NCBI GenBank assembly: GCA_029204225.1
Contig: CM055111.1
Location: forward strand, 10,624,785 to 10,688,784
Reading direction: 5' to 3'
Origin: Diphasiastrum complanatum
Taxonomy: Eukaryota > Streptophyta > Lycopodiopsida > Lycopodiales > Lycopodiaceae
DNA length: 64,000 nt
Shown: positions 33,701 through 46,600 of the stretch, piece after piece
How positions within the stretch are numbered: position 1 is the stretch's first letter
Layout of the letters: the number at the start of each line of letters is the position of its first letter
The notes under the pieces: model-generated
What the model was told of the DNA's origin: nothing
The model's input: the letters and a program-made list of their open reading frames with translations, nothing else
The model's database searches: none
Made by a program: the position numbers and the translations under genes

Positions 33701-36700
33701 TGCAATCCGTAGCATTTCCTGCATATCGTGTAGGAAATCCGCTACTTTCTAATGCCTATTACTATTATAGGCAAACTCGATCAATGGAAGGTACTTTTCC
33801 CAATCAGATTGCCGTCTGGAAACATATGCTCAAAGCATTTGTTCCATCATCTGATCTGTTCTTTCCGTCTGTCCATCCATCTCAAGATGATCAGAAGAAC
33901 CCAAGCTCATTGTCGTCTCTAGTTTAGCGAATACGGCCGACCAAAAGTGACCGGTGAACATCGGATCGTGATCGCTCACAATATCACTCGGTAATCCGTA
34001 AAGCCTAAACAGACGCTCTACAAATATCTGAGCTAAATTAGAAGCCTTCGCGGTGGTCTTTACCGGAATAAACGTAGCCAATTTGGTAAGACGGTCGACC
34101 ACAACCCAAATTGCATCATGCTGTTTATTCGTCCGCGGTAACCCAACCACGAAATCCATGGAAATACTATCCCATCTCTTATCAGGGATATCCAGTGGAT
34201 GCAACAAACCGCTCGCCGTATGGCGTTCAGCTTTATTCAACCGGCATTGGTCACACTTGACCACATAAGATTCTACAAAGGGCTTGAGTTTTGGCCAATA
34301 AAAATCCCTTCGTACCAAATCCACTGTACGATGTATGCCGGGATGTCCTGCACATGGTGAGTCATGACATTCATAAAGAATTTTATTCTTAACAACATCC
34401 ACATCAGGCACACAAACCTTTCCTTTCCTGAACAAAAGTCCATTACGGATAGAGAAGTCATCAGTACCCTTTATATCCTTCCCCCCAGACTGATCACCAT
34501 GATCATCAGTCTTGCTTGATGAAACTGCTAGAACAGCTGTATCACTCGCGTCAGTGTTAATGATGAATGGCAAATCTAGATCCGCTATTCTCAAAACTGG
34601 AGCTGAGGCGATTAGAAGCTTGAGTTTGCGAAAACTCTCATCTAATTTCTCATTCCATCTAATAGGAGGACTTGGTCTACCTTTGCGGCTTTTCACTCCT
34701 TTCAACATATTGTTGAGAGGTGCAGCAATCTTCGAGTACTCCTCTGCAAATCTACGGAAAGACACATTGAAACCTAAGAATGACTTAAGTTCACGCACCG
34801 TTTTAGGAATTGGCCATTCCACTACCGTCTTCACCTTTTCCTCGTCAATCTGGATCCCAAAGGAGGTGATCTTATGACCTAGGTAAAGAAAGAATTCGCA
34901 CTTTGATTCTTTCGCATAAAGCTTCTCTTGTCTTAAGATACATAAGACAGTACGGAGATGCTTAGCATGCTCTTTGAGTGTTCTGCTATACAGAACATCG
35001 TCCAGAAACACTACTACGAACTTCCCCAAATATGGACGAAACAAATCGTTCATCATTTGCTGGAAAGTTGCCGGAGCATTTGTCAAACCAAAGGGCAATA
35101 CAAGAAACTCGTAGTGGCCAAACCTGGTCCTAAAACCGGTCTTAGATACATCTTCCGGATTATCTTGATCTGATGGTATCCCATACGTAGATCAATTTTC
35201 GTGAAGTATTTAGCTCCATTTAATCGATCTATGAGATCGTCCATCCTGGGCAACGGGTATTTATTTTTAACTGTAAGCTTGTTCAGACCCTTGTAATCTA
35301 CACATAGCCGGAAACTCCCATCTTTCTTACTCTTAAGAAGGACAGGTGCTCCCCATGGAGATTTACTTGTTCTTATGTGTCCCATCCTGAGATACTCCTC
35401 GATCTGCCTAGCCACTTCCTCCTCTTCCTTCTGACTAAACCGATATGGTTGTCTGTAGATAGGACGGCTATCGGGCAAAAGATCTATCTTATGATCCACC
35501 GACCGAGCGGCTGGTAGTCCATAAGGTAGTTGCTTCGGAGAAACTTCACTAAACTCTTGCTTTAAATCTTGCAAAAGCTGTTGTTCCTGATGCGAATTTT
35601 CGGTGTTAAAGCATGAAAACACATTCACATCCCCAACATCACAATGCATACGAGATTTCAAAAGCAAGTGAAAGAGTTCATACTCAGAATCATGAAGTTT
35701 CTCAAGTAATTCAGCCGAGGAAATCATCGACGATGGAAGTACATCGGTCTCTCCAGAAATAGAGACAATCTGATCAAACTTATCTTTAAATACCGTAGAA
35801 TGATTTTCAAAATCTATTTCTAAAGAGTCTGATTTGCCAAAAAACCATTCATAGCCCAAAATTACATCAGTCCGGTCCAGATTCATGATATGGAAATCCA
35901 ACGGCTCAACATAGTCCTGCATCCGAAGCTCTAAGTGCGAGACTTTGACATCCCAAATCTCAGTGTCCGACCCTGAGGCAAGACGGACCACGTAACGGTG
36001 ATCACTGGCCATGGTGGGCACTCGGAGCTTCTGCACAAGTCGAGCATTCAAAAAATTGTGAGTACTACCTGAATCAAATAGCACATTCACGTCTTTCCCC
36101 AGAATATTGCCTCTCACATGAAACAATTCATTAGGCTTGAAAGAGAGTGCACTAAAGTTACAAGTACAGTCACAATTATTTAACAAATTGACTTCCAATT
36201 TACCTGCGGGTAAATCCACAGTCATGAAACTTGACGACTTTGCTTTCCGTTCAGGGCACTGTTTGGCACGGTGCGTGGGTTTATTGCAGAGGAAACATAG
36301 ATTTTGTTTAAGCGCCGCCAATTGTGCTTTGTCTTTCACCACTAATTTCTTCTTATTCTTCTTCTTCTTTGACTGTTGGTACGCTTCTGCTTCCAGCTCG
36401 TCAGAAAACTGCTTCTTACGCTTGTTAGATTTTTCTCGCTTGGGTTTCGGGGCCGTTTGGCCGTGCACGCTTTTTCGTGATGCAACAACTGTACTATCAT
36501 AGGCTTTCGCCACACGGATAGCATCCTCTAGTGAGTTAAGGATATTACGTTTGCATTCATTTTGATAGTCAGCAGGCAGTCCGGCAATAAATTGCCACTG
36601 TGCTAACTTACGATCAAATAGCGGCACCTTGGCCAAAGAGTCCAAGAACTCTTGGAGATAACCGTCCAGTTCTCGGCTGCCCATTTTGCAGTTGATAAAC

Positions 36701-37637
36701 CGAATATACAGCTCGGAATCGTCTATCGTCAGAAACAATAGAACCGATGATATTCGTTTATCTTCTGGGACGTTGTGCAAGCTAAAATAGCTTGTCCAAC
36801 GGTTTATCCAGTCTTCAACAACTTCCGGGCGTTTAAACTTTTTATCGCCGGAAAATATTTCCGGTTGGTAGCCCAAGTTGTTAGAGTTAATTGCTTGCAG
36901 TTGATTAAATAGATTTTGCATTTGTTTATCCCGTTGTTTATTGCTCTGATGAAGTTCTAAAACTGCCTTGCCTAAAGTTTTCAACAGTTTTTCTGAGTCT
37001 AAGGTGTCATCATTGCCGGGTGAGGCCGGCTGAATCTCCGTATTTCCCCCATCACTTCCTGGTGATGCCGGGTGAAACTCGGTAGCACCCCCCTCCAAAA
37101 TTTCATCAGTATCCATTTGCTTGCCAACTAAAACTTAAAAAACAATTTCATTTAGTTAACACATTTATTACGAGTATAAGCAATGTCTACAAAAACCATT
37201 TACAGACCATTCGTGCTCTCATTTACAAATTATACCAATGAATCGGCAAATGGGTACTAAGCAATATAAACCAATGAATTAAAACGTCACTGCACCGAAA
37301 ATCCATTAACAACTACTGGCTTATATAACAACTGCAAAATTAAAACATCAGTTCTTAAAAACTGAAAAACCCATTTCGAGCAAGAAATTTACAAGTTCAA
37401 AAAACTAAAAACCCAAGAAAAACTTACAAGCCCACTTCCTCCTTTACATCCTCACCTACCCCTTACATGCAAACACCAAGTTTTCCAAAAAAAACTTGAG
37501 TTTGGGGCCACCTAAGTCCCCTGCCCACCCCCCCCACCCCCCCCTCCCCTTTCCTTCTCATGTACTCGGGCAACCATTCGGCCCATCAATGCACCCTTCT
37601 CGGGCCCTCAGTAAACGCGACGCCAGAATGAATTGAC

Positions 37638-37677
<40 letters not shown>

Positions 37678-40600
37678 TTCTGAAGGCGCAATCAGGTGGA
37701 ATGAAGAGGCGCCCTCCATCTTCAAACACAGATCTGTTTGGGAGTAGACAACAGGGCGTCCAGGAGGAAGGAAACAGGCAGATTTCAGTATGATTTCAGA
37801 GTTTTTTGCACAATTCTTTAACCTTTTAAAAGTAGGAAGCACAAAGCCCATAGTATCTGCTGTTTTTTGCAGATCGCTTTGCTTTGCCATCGATTTACAG
37901 TTTGCTTACGCTTTTATTTACAAGTTTCCAGCATAAGCAAACTTTCAAAGCAAGATTTGCAGGGTTTTGCCATCACTGTGCTTGGAAAACAGCAGTTATG
38001 CTGCCAAAATTCTTCCAGAAAACCTAGTTTGGCAGGCTATTACAATTACTTAACAAATTGTCATCAGATCTAAACCCAACCATCCTCCAGAATGGTTTTA
38101 CAGGCTCCTGACCCTGCAAACAACTATTAGTTTGCTGGAAAATGAAGCATAACCCTGTGATTCACAATAAGCAGCCTTGCAATCCTGTCGAACATCAACA
38201 ACACTCAACAGCCAACAGATTAGAGTATTTTTGCTTCTGTTACAGCCTATTCCCACCGTTTTAAAATTAAACCGGCTTCCAAACAGGCAATAGACAACAT
38301 TCAAAATACAATAACCGTTTTTTGAGAAGAACAAGAAACTATAGGAAAAAATCCAGCCAACCAATAAAGTAACTTGTTGCTTTAACAAAAATGCTAACCA
38401 TAGAGTAATCGGCAACAACAGAATTGACACGGAATTCCTTCCAAGAAATCAATTCGAAAAGCACAAAAACGAACCAATTGTGAGCCTGGTAGTGCACTTA
38501 CCACACAATCGATTGCAATTCAAAAATTATTTCCAACGGGAAGAAAATTCCACAATTCCACCGTTTGTTGCTTACTCCGTCGGATTCTCGAGGAAACGTC
38601 AAGATTTCCACTCAGCACTTTTGATGGTAAATCTTGCTTAGACCGGCTCTGATACCAATATAAAGTCCTCACAACAGGATTCTAGTCTAAGCATACCATG
38701 CAAAGCAACACACATGGGAACCGGTGGAGGTTAAACCAACCCAACCAAATCTAGATCATACGGATCTAGCCCCCAAGCTATGATCAATTAGAGTCATGGA
38801 AAGAGGAGTCACACCAGCAGCATGTAGCTACTCATCACAAATCAAGCATACACTAGTGAGAGCCCAGCAGGTATACACTAGTGAGAGCCCAGCAGGTATA
38901 CTTATACCCTCCAAGGCCCATGCACCACAAGTAGTGCACTGTGACACAGTTACGAATAAAGCCACAGCTGATCTAGAATTAAGCTATGAAAGCATCACAT
39001 AAGCAAGACTTAACCCTAGAAAGCAAGAAAGAGAGAGATTAAGGAGGCTAAAGAGAGAGATCAATATCATCAGCTGAATGACAAATGACACAGTTTCCCT
39101 ACTTATAGCCAAGAGGAAGCCCTAAAAGGAAGCTTCTAGTGGCTAGGGCCCAACTGGGAGGGATAATAGTGCGCCCTCCAAGAAGGCCCCCACTCTCCAG
39201 TAATATGTCCAAATGGCCTAATAATGAATAATAAGGCCAAAGGCCAACCATATAGTCTGAATGTCACTAATGAATAGAAAAGGGCCCAAGGCCTGCTTAT
39301 GCATAAAGTAAAGTAACTATAAATGTAAATGGACGCGGCGAATGTAATGAGCCGAGTCCATAACTCTCCCCGACACAAAAAAAAGACCCAACTGCCGAAA
39401 AGATAACCGGATCAAGTAGCAGCAAGCCCTGGTGCATCAACAGCTAGAGGAACATCTGATGTAGAGGAATCAACAAGTGCAGCAAAAGCACGAGCCTGAT
39501 CCGCAAGTAATGGTGTATGATAAAACACATCAATAGGCTCCCATGTAGCCTCCTCAATAGGACGACCATCCCACTGGACCAAAAACTGAATCTGCCGGCG
39601 GCGTCGACTATGGTATAGACGGACCTGTAATATAGCAGCAAGTAAAAATGGAAATAACTCTGGAGCAGTAGGAAACTCAGCATCACAAGGAGCGTCATCA
39701 CAAGTAGGAAACTGACATGGAATACATCACAGGCGCGTGTGGAAGCAGGAAGCTGTAAGCGATATGTAACTGGACTAAGAACCTCCACAATGCGATAAGG
39801 CCCATAATAACGTGGTGCAAGCTTCTCAGTAGAAGCATGGCCCTGGACAAAATGATGACGTGCAAACCGTAAGCGTAGATAAACCATATCTCCAAGCTGA
39901 AACTCAACATGGCGGCGGTGACGATCAACTGAGGTCTGATGACGCTGCTGAACATGCTGTAAATGAGAACTGGCCCGAGTATTAAGCTCTCGAGCACCTG
40001 ATAGAAAAAATGCAAGTGTAACAGGTGTATCCTCAGGAGGAAGAGGAATGCCAGGTAAAAGAGGTGCATAGCCATGAGATAATAAAAATGGAGAGACACC
40101 TGTGCTGGTACTAACAGAGCTATTATAGCTATACTCTGCTAAACATAAATGCTGATCCCAATCCTTCCGTGAAGGAGTAACAAAATGGCGTAAATAATCC
40201 TCAAGGATCCTGTTAAGGACCTCAGACTGCCCATCAGAAGTAGAATGATAAGCAGAACCCATAAAAAGCTGAACATCCAAAATACGCATAAGCTCTGTCC
40301 AGAATATAGATGTAAACTTACTATCCCGATCAGAAAGGATAGTACGAGGAAATCCATGCAGGCGGAAAATCTCTGATAGGAACAAACGTGCACACTGCTC
40401 TGCTGTGATAGTACTGCGAACTGGGATAAAATGTGCCTGTTTCGAGAACCTGTCAACTACCACCATACATGAATCGTGACCACGCTGGGTATGGGGAAGG
40501 CCAAGGATAAAGTCCATAGATATATCAGTCCACTGGCAATGAGGAATAGGCCAACTCTGGAGCAAACCAGCAGATTTAGAACGGGAGTACTTATTACGAA

Positions 40601-43600
40601 GACAGAAAGGGTAGGTACGAATAAGTACAGCAAGCTCAGATCGAAGAGAGGGCCAATAGAAATGGTCTTTGAGACGAGCATAAGACTTCTGAAAACCAAA
40701 GTGACCCCCAACAGGAGAGGAATGAGCATCCGACAACAACTGGGAACGGATACCCAAAGAACTAGGGATACAAAGAGAATCATAATGATAAAGACGATTG
40801 TCAATAATGGAGTAAACCTGATGAGGACTGGACGAAACAGGTGGGGCAGAACTATAAACATCACGAAAATCAGAACATGTAAGGTATGCTGCAGGTAGAG
40901 CATCAAACCATGGAGGAATAGTAGAAACGAGTGTATTTAACAAAGCTGGAAGACGAGATAATGCATCAGCAGCAGTGTTAGCAGGACCAGGACGATACAA
41001 TATGGAGAAATTAAAAGATTGTAAAAACTGCAACCAACGAAATTGACGATCACTAAGGTCACGTTGAGAAAACAGATAACGTAAAGACTAGTGATCAATA
41101 ATAATGTCAAATGGGACTCGATACAGATAATGACGCCACTTCTTAAGAGCATAGATAATAGCAAGAAGCTCTTTCTCATGCACAGAATAATGTTGCTCAT
41201 AAGAGCGAAGACGACGCGACTCATAAGCAATAATACATTGTGACTGGCGAAGTAAAGCACCCAAACCAACATTACTAGCATCAGTCTCAACAAGAAACTT
41301 CTGATCAAACTGTGGTAAACACATAACGGCAGCATCAACAACAGCACGACGAAGAGTATCAAACGCTGTCTGACAATCAGGAGTCCACAGAAGGAGCTGC
41401 GATAGTGGCAAAATGAGGAACTGGACGACGAAGGTGAGTGGCTAACCCAAGAAACATACGAACATGATGAATATCAGTAGGTATAGGACAATCCTGGATG
41501 GCCTGAACCTTATGAGGGTCCAGACGAATGTGACCATTACAAATAAGAAAACCAAGAAACTCGATCTCGGAAACAACAAAAGAACATTTAGACAACTTAG
41601 CAAATAACTGGTGGTGTACAAGTAACTGAAAGACCGAGGAAAGATGGGCAACATGCTCAGCAAGAGACTGACTAAAAGTAAGAATATCATCAAAATAAAC
41701 CAAGACACAATGACCAAGAAGCGGACGTAAGACGTTATTCATCACATTTTGGAACGTAGGAGGGCCATTAGTAACACCAAAAGGAAGCACACGAAATTCA
41801 TATAAACCAAGATGAGTACGGAAAGCAGTCTTATGTTCGTCAGAAGGGTGCATCCTGATTTGGTAATATCCAGAACGAAGGTCTATCTTGGAAAAGATTT
41901 TAGAGGTATCGAGCTGGTCAAATAGGTCATCCATGTGTGGAATAGGGTACTGATTACGAATAGTCAACTTATTTAAAGCACGGTAATCAATACAAAGGCG
42001 TTTGGTACCATCTTTCTTATTAATAAGGAGAACAGGAGCACCAAAAGGGCTGTGACTAGGAACAATGAGACCCTGATCTAACAAGGCAGTAATATGGAGC
42101 TCAAGCTCATCACGCTCAGATCGAGACATACGATAAGGGGGACGGGAGGGAGGAGCAGAACCAGGACACAAATCAATATGATGGTTCACGTCACGTAATG
42201 GTGGTAGCGTCGTAGGTTCTGAAAAGACAAAAGCATACTGATGTAATAAGTCAGAAATCACCTGAGGAACAGCTGCTGGTGTAGAAACTGGAGGAACTGG
42301 TACTGCCCGTTGAACACATAATAAGGCAGCACAATGAGCCTTCGGCAGGCTGCGAATAAACTGCTTCCCAGTAATCAACTGGAAGTCTCCCTGAGAATCA
42401 ATGCCCACAAGTGAGTGTGTAACTGCATCATGTACAAATGTCAATGTCTGCTGTGTCAAGTCCAGTGTAACGGCTCCAAGAGATGCAAACCAATCAGCAC
42501 CAAGGATAAGATCATAACGCTCCATAGGGATAATGTAAAGATCTGCCTGTCCAGAGAAATCTCCAATGCGGTATGGTAAACGCTGAAACATCTGAGAACT
42601 AGGAAAAGAATGAGAACTGGCAACCTCAACTGTGAGAGGCTGGGAAGCAGGAACAAGTGAAGCACGGATCCGACTAGTGATATAACTGCTAATAAAAGAA
42701 TGAGTGCTACCAGTATCAACTAAAGCAATATACTCTCGACCTGTAATACGCACACGTAACCGAATGGAGCGAGGACCAGGACGCCCTGTCCAAGTAGCAT
42801 AGGCAAGCTGAGCATGGCAAGTAGCAGGAAGTAAATCAGGGGAAGGCTCAGAGGATAAGTCAGGCTCATCAGAAATATGAATGTAGATATCGGAATCATC
42901 TGGAGTAGTGCCCTCATGGTAAAAAACAGCAGTAGTAGTAGGGAGAGGCTGGCGGCAATCACGGGCAAGATGGTCAGGACTCTTACAACGAAAGCAAAGA
43001 CGCTTCTGCTGAAGATCAGCGAACTCTGCAGACGTGTAACGTCGGACAAAAGCAGGTCGAGGAGTCGGAGGACGAGGAGGCGAAGGGGCAATGGAGAGAG
43101 CTGGAACAGAAGGGGCCGGTGTAGGGGTGAACGTAGCGGAAAAAGATGAAGCAGAAGGACGGGGTCGGGAGAAGCAAGAAGGAAGGGTGTCAGAGTACTT
43201 ATGCTGTAAAGTACTGGCAAGAGACATCGCCTCAACAAGTGTGGTAGGACGGAAGGAAGAAACATCATAACGTAAAGCACCACGAAGCCCAGCAATGTAA
43301 CGAGAAATAAGCTCAGTGGGTTGTAGATCTGTGAAAAGATAAGAAAGCTCCATAAACTGATCTGTATAAGAAGCAAGATCACTGGTCTGAGTGAGACTAC
43401 GAAATGTATCACGTTGGCGGTCAAGCCACTGAGGATCAATCATAGCATGGCAGAGGTCACGGCGAAAAGTATGCCATACATGGAGCCCTTCCCGATCAGG
43501 ATCAACTCTATAAACTCGCCACCACGTGGCGGCATGTCCATCTAAATGTAAAGCAGCCAACTGGATCTTCTGAGGATCAGTCTTGGGGTAAATCTGAAAA

Positions 43601-46600
43601 TATGTGTCAAGCTTAGCAAACCAATTCTCTAATAAGTTCCCGTCGGAGGAACCAGAATAGGTAGCAAGTTGTACCCTATCACGAAAGTCTCGAGCAAAGT
43701 GTGGCTCAGGAAGGGGGGGACGAGGAAAGAAACCAGGAGGTGGGTTAGATGGAATGAACGGTCCACCACCAGGCTGACTAGCAGAAGAAGATGGAAATCC
43801 AAATGGAGGGGGAGTCCAAATGTAGGAAAAACAGGAGCTTTACCACGTGACTGCATAGTAGCAAAGCCGGTCATAACTGAATCGAAGCGAAGAACGAGGC
43901 TAGAAAGGGTCTCATCCATGCGACGAAACTGATCGGATAAGGTTTCCTGAGTAGTCTCACTCGGGGTAGGTGAATGTGCCATAATGATAGTGGAAGGAAT
44001 AGACAAAAACTTGAGGGAGCGGACTCTTGTCGTCACCCCAAATTAGCCTATTACAACCAATATTATCACAACTGAAAAAAAAAACAGACAGCAATGAACA
44101 ATGGAGAAGCTGTAAAAATGCGCTGGACAGCCAGGGATACAATGTGAATTTGAAAGAGTAAACGGAGTCAGAATTCCTGAAAATGTGGTGGAGAATGAGT
44201 GCACGACAGCCTTTTGATAAGCTGTAAAAGATGGCTGGAATTGGAGAAAAAAAAAGGCAAAAGTGACAAGTTGGGAGTGCTGAGGCAGCGATTTACAGGT
44301 TGAAGAATTTTAGATGTTTGGAATAGCAAATGATGTCGGAATTGGGTAGTTTTTGGATGAGGATGGCCGCTAGACAGTCAGGGAAAGTAACTGTAAATGT
44401 AAATGGACGCGGCGAATGTAATGAGCCGAGTCCATAACTGACGCCTCACTGGACACCTCTGCAGCCTATCTGGGCCACGTCATCCAGTTCCCTAATGACT
44501 CACTGATAGACCCATACCAACTCCACCACCATGTGTTTAGGCCTACAACCATTAAATATGACCATGTACACATAAGGCCCCAATTCCCTTATAGTCACAA
44601 TTAACTTACGGGTTGTTGGTCTACCGGTCCCTAGCGTGGACACGCTACCCGAGACCAGTCATGGGCATGACATTCTTCCCCCCGTATTCAAGTTCTGTCC
44701 TCAGAACTTAAAACTGGGAAAGTTCCTCCTTAAGCTTCCATCCTGTTCCCAGGAATCGTCATCGTCTGTACATCCCCTCCATCAAACCAGATGCTCGATA
44801 ACTATACGATTTCTCAATCGTTTAGTTCTTGTATCCAAGATCTTTTCGGGTTTAAGACAAGATACACCTGATGATTCATCCAACAGGTCCAACTGATCTC
44901 CAGATCCAAGATGCTCTCCTTCACGTAGACTCTTTTTGAGACGACTAACGTGAAATACGGGATGCACTTGCAATCTATCCGGGAGTTCCAATTGGTAAGC
45001 TAAGGATCCGATCTTTTTCAAGATCTTAAACGGTCCTCTATATCTAGGGGACAACTTATAATGCTTGCCGGTACGCATGACACTTGCATTTCTCCCAAAA
45101 ACTTGTGGTCTTGAGAGCTTGACACTCTTCTAGTGAGCATTCATTTCTCCCAGAATCCTATGGTCTTTAGAGCTTGACACTCTTATGGTGAGCATTCAAA
45201 CTTGTGGGCTTGAGAGCTCGTCACTCTTCTGGTGAGCATTCACTTCTCCCAAAAACTTGTGGTCTTCAGAGCTTGTCACTCTTCTGGTGAGCATTCATTT
45301 CTCCCAAAAACCTGTGGTCTTTAGAGCTTGTCACTCTTCTGGTGAGCATTCACTTCTCCCAAATCTTCTGGTCTTGAGTGAGTCACTGTTCTGGTGAGCA
45401 TTCACTTCTCTTTCTGAAACAAATTGCACCCTTCACTGCATTGCATTCTGAGAGGTAAATACGAAATAACATACCTAGTTAGAGATGAATCTGAACACAA
45501 GCAAATATCTGCCAAGACTATGCGGTAGTATAAATCGAAAAAGTCGACTTCATCACACTTAAGATCTATGTTGCTGAAACCTTAAACCACATCTGAATAA
45601 AGCTCGTACAAAAGTTTGTTCTTGTCTGGAAACTAGTTCACACGTGAAAGCAATAGAGCATATCACAGATATACCTGACACAGATGCTTGCTCTTCTTGC
45701 CAGAGAGAGAGCGATAGCGAGAGTGCGAGGGAGAGTTTGCTTGTCAAAATTACAAATTGTTTGCTTTTTCAACCCCGATTTTGTGGCATCCCAATTATGG
45801 GAGGCATGGGCAATGGATAGGGTTTTTGCAAATTTTTTGGGTACCTTTTTCTTTTTTCTTAACCGGAGGAGGTAGGCAGTCGCCGTCCACCCCCTGATAT
45901 TATATTCTGGGGGGGTAGGGTCAGGAAAATAGTTTTTAATTGATTTTGGGCATGTGGGAGTGAACGGGGAGGGGCCTGCAAATTTTTTTTTTTTTGAAAA
46001 AAAAAATTTTGCGCCCGGTGTGGACGCTTTCGTGCTCGTATTTGCGCCCGGATCCGCGTTCGCGCCCAGCCCCTGCTTCCTTAGATATAGATATATAGAT
46101 AATAGAATCTGAGAACCGTGTACGGTTCACCACGGTTTTCAGGACCGTACGGTTCACAAAAATCTTAGGCTGAACCGTACTAATTAATTGATTAATTAAT
46201 TTTTTTTTTGTTCCTACCCCCAAAAACAGCCCAAAAATATGCAAAAGAAAAAGCCAAAGATCAGTTGTGAAATCTGATCAGTTGTGAAATTTGTGAAATT
46301 GGGGAAAATTTGGGGGTTTTGGTGGGAATTTGGTAATTAATTAATTAATCAATCAAATAGAGGAACGTCCACGGTTCATGAACCGTGATACGATTCACCC
46401 CACGGTTCCCAGGACCCACAGTTCTAGGAACCGTGGGTTCTATGATATAGATGTGCAATCAAGCATAGAATTAATGAACCATGGGCAGTTCACCACGGTT
46501 CTGAGAACCGTACGGTTCTCAAATTTTTTTGGCCCAAAAAGTGGTGAATCGTGTAGTTATTAATTAAATAACTTTTTTTAGTTCATTTTTATCAAACATT

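Larger units (their letters stand above)
38948..44439 (-). mobile_element. Family 1 element, copy 1C, nested in the family 5 LTR
   Basis: A 5.5-kb minus-strand element with a full 3' LTR (38948-39365) and a 5' LTR reduced to its last ~55 bp (44384-44439). The deletion removed the primer site and part of the leader. Target duplication GACAC (38943-38947) and GACGC (44440-44444), one mismatch; the empty site is intact at about 32953-32970. Internal sequence is almost identical to copy 1A, and several inactivating lesions are shared. It cannot prime reverse transcription now, because the primer site is gone. Confidence 0.94.
32917..44672 (-). mobile_element. Family 5 Ty3/gypsy element, with copy 1C nested in its 5' LTR
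   Basis: Minus-strand element. The 3' LTR (truncated) is 32917-33191, the internal region is 33192-38657, the primer site is 38646-38657, and the 5' LTR is 38658-38947 plus 44440-44672, split by 1C at 38948-44439. A purine-rich tract precedes the 3' LTR (GGGGGGAAGAATG on the minus strand). The LTR starts TGTCATGCCC. Gag-pol is recognisable along its length but frameshifted. The 3' LTR has lost its distal part at 32916, so no target duplication can be read. Confidence 0.88.

Noticed and set aside
35083-37116. Family 5 677-codon frame as a domesticated host gene
   Set aside because: It is flanked by its own LTRs, primer site and downstream pol, and breaks at the RT; an ordinary element explains it.
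45088-45415. CRISPR-like array
   Set aside because: The units are a degenerate head-to-tail minisatellite without constant repeat plus unique spacer structure, in a plant nuclear context.
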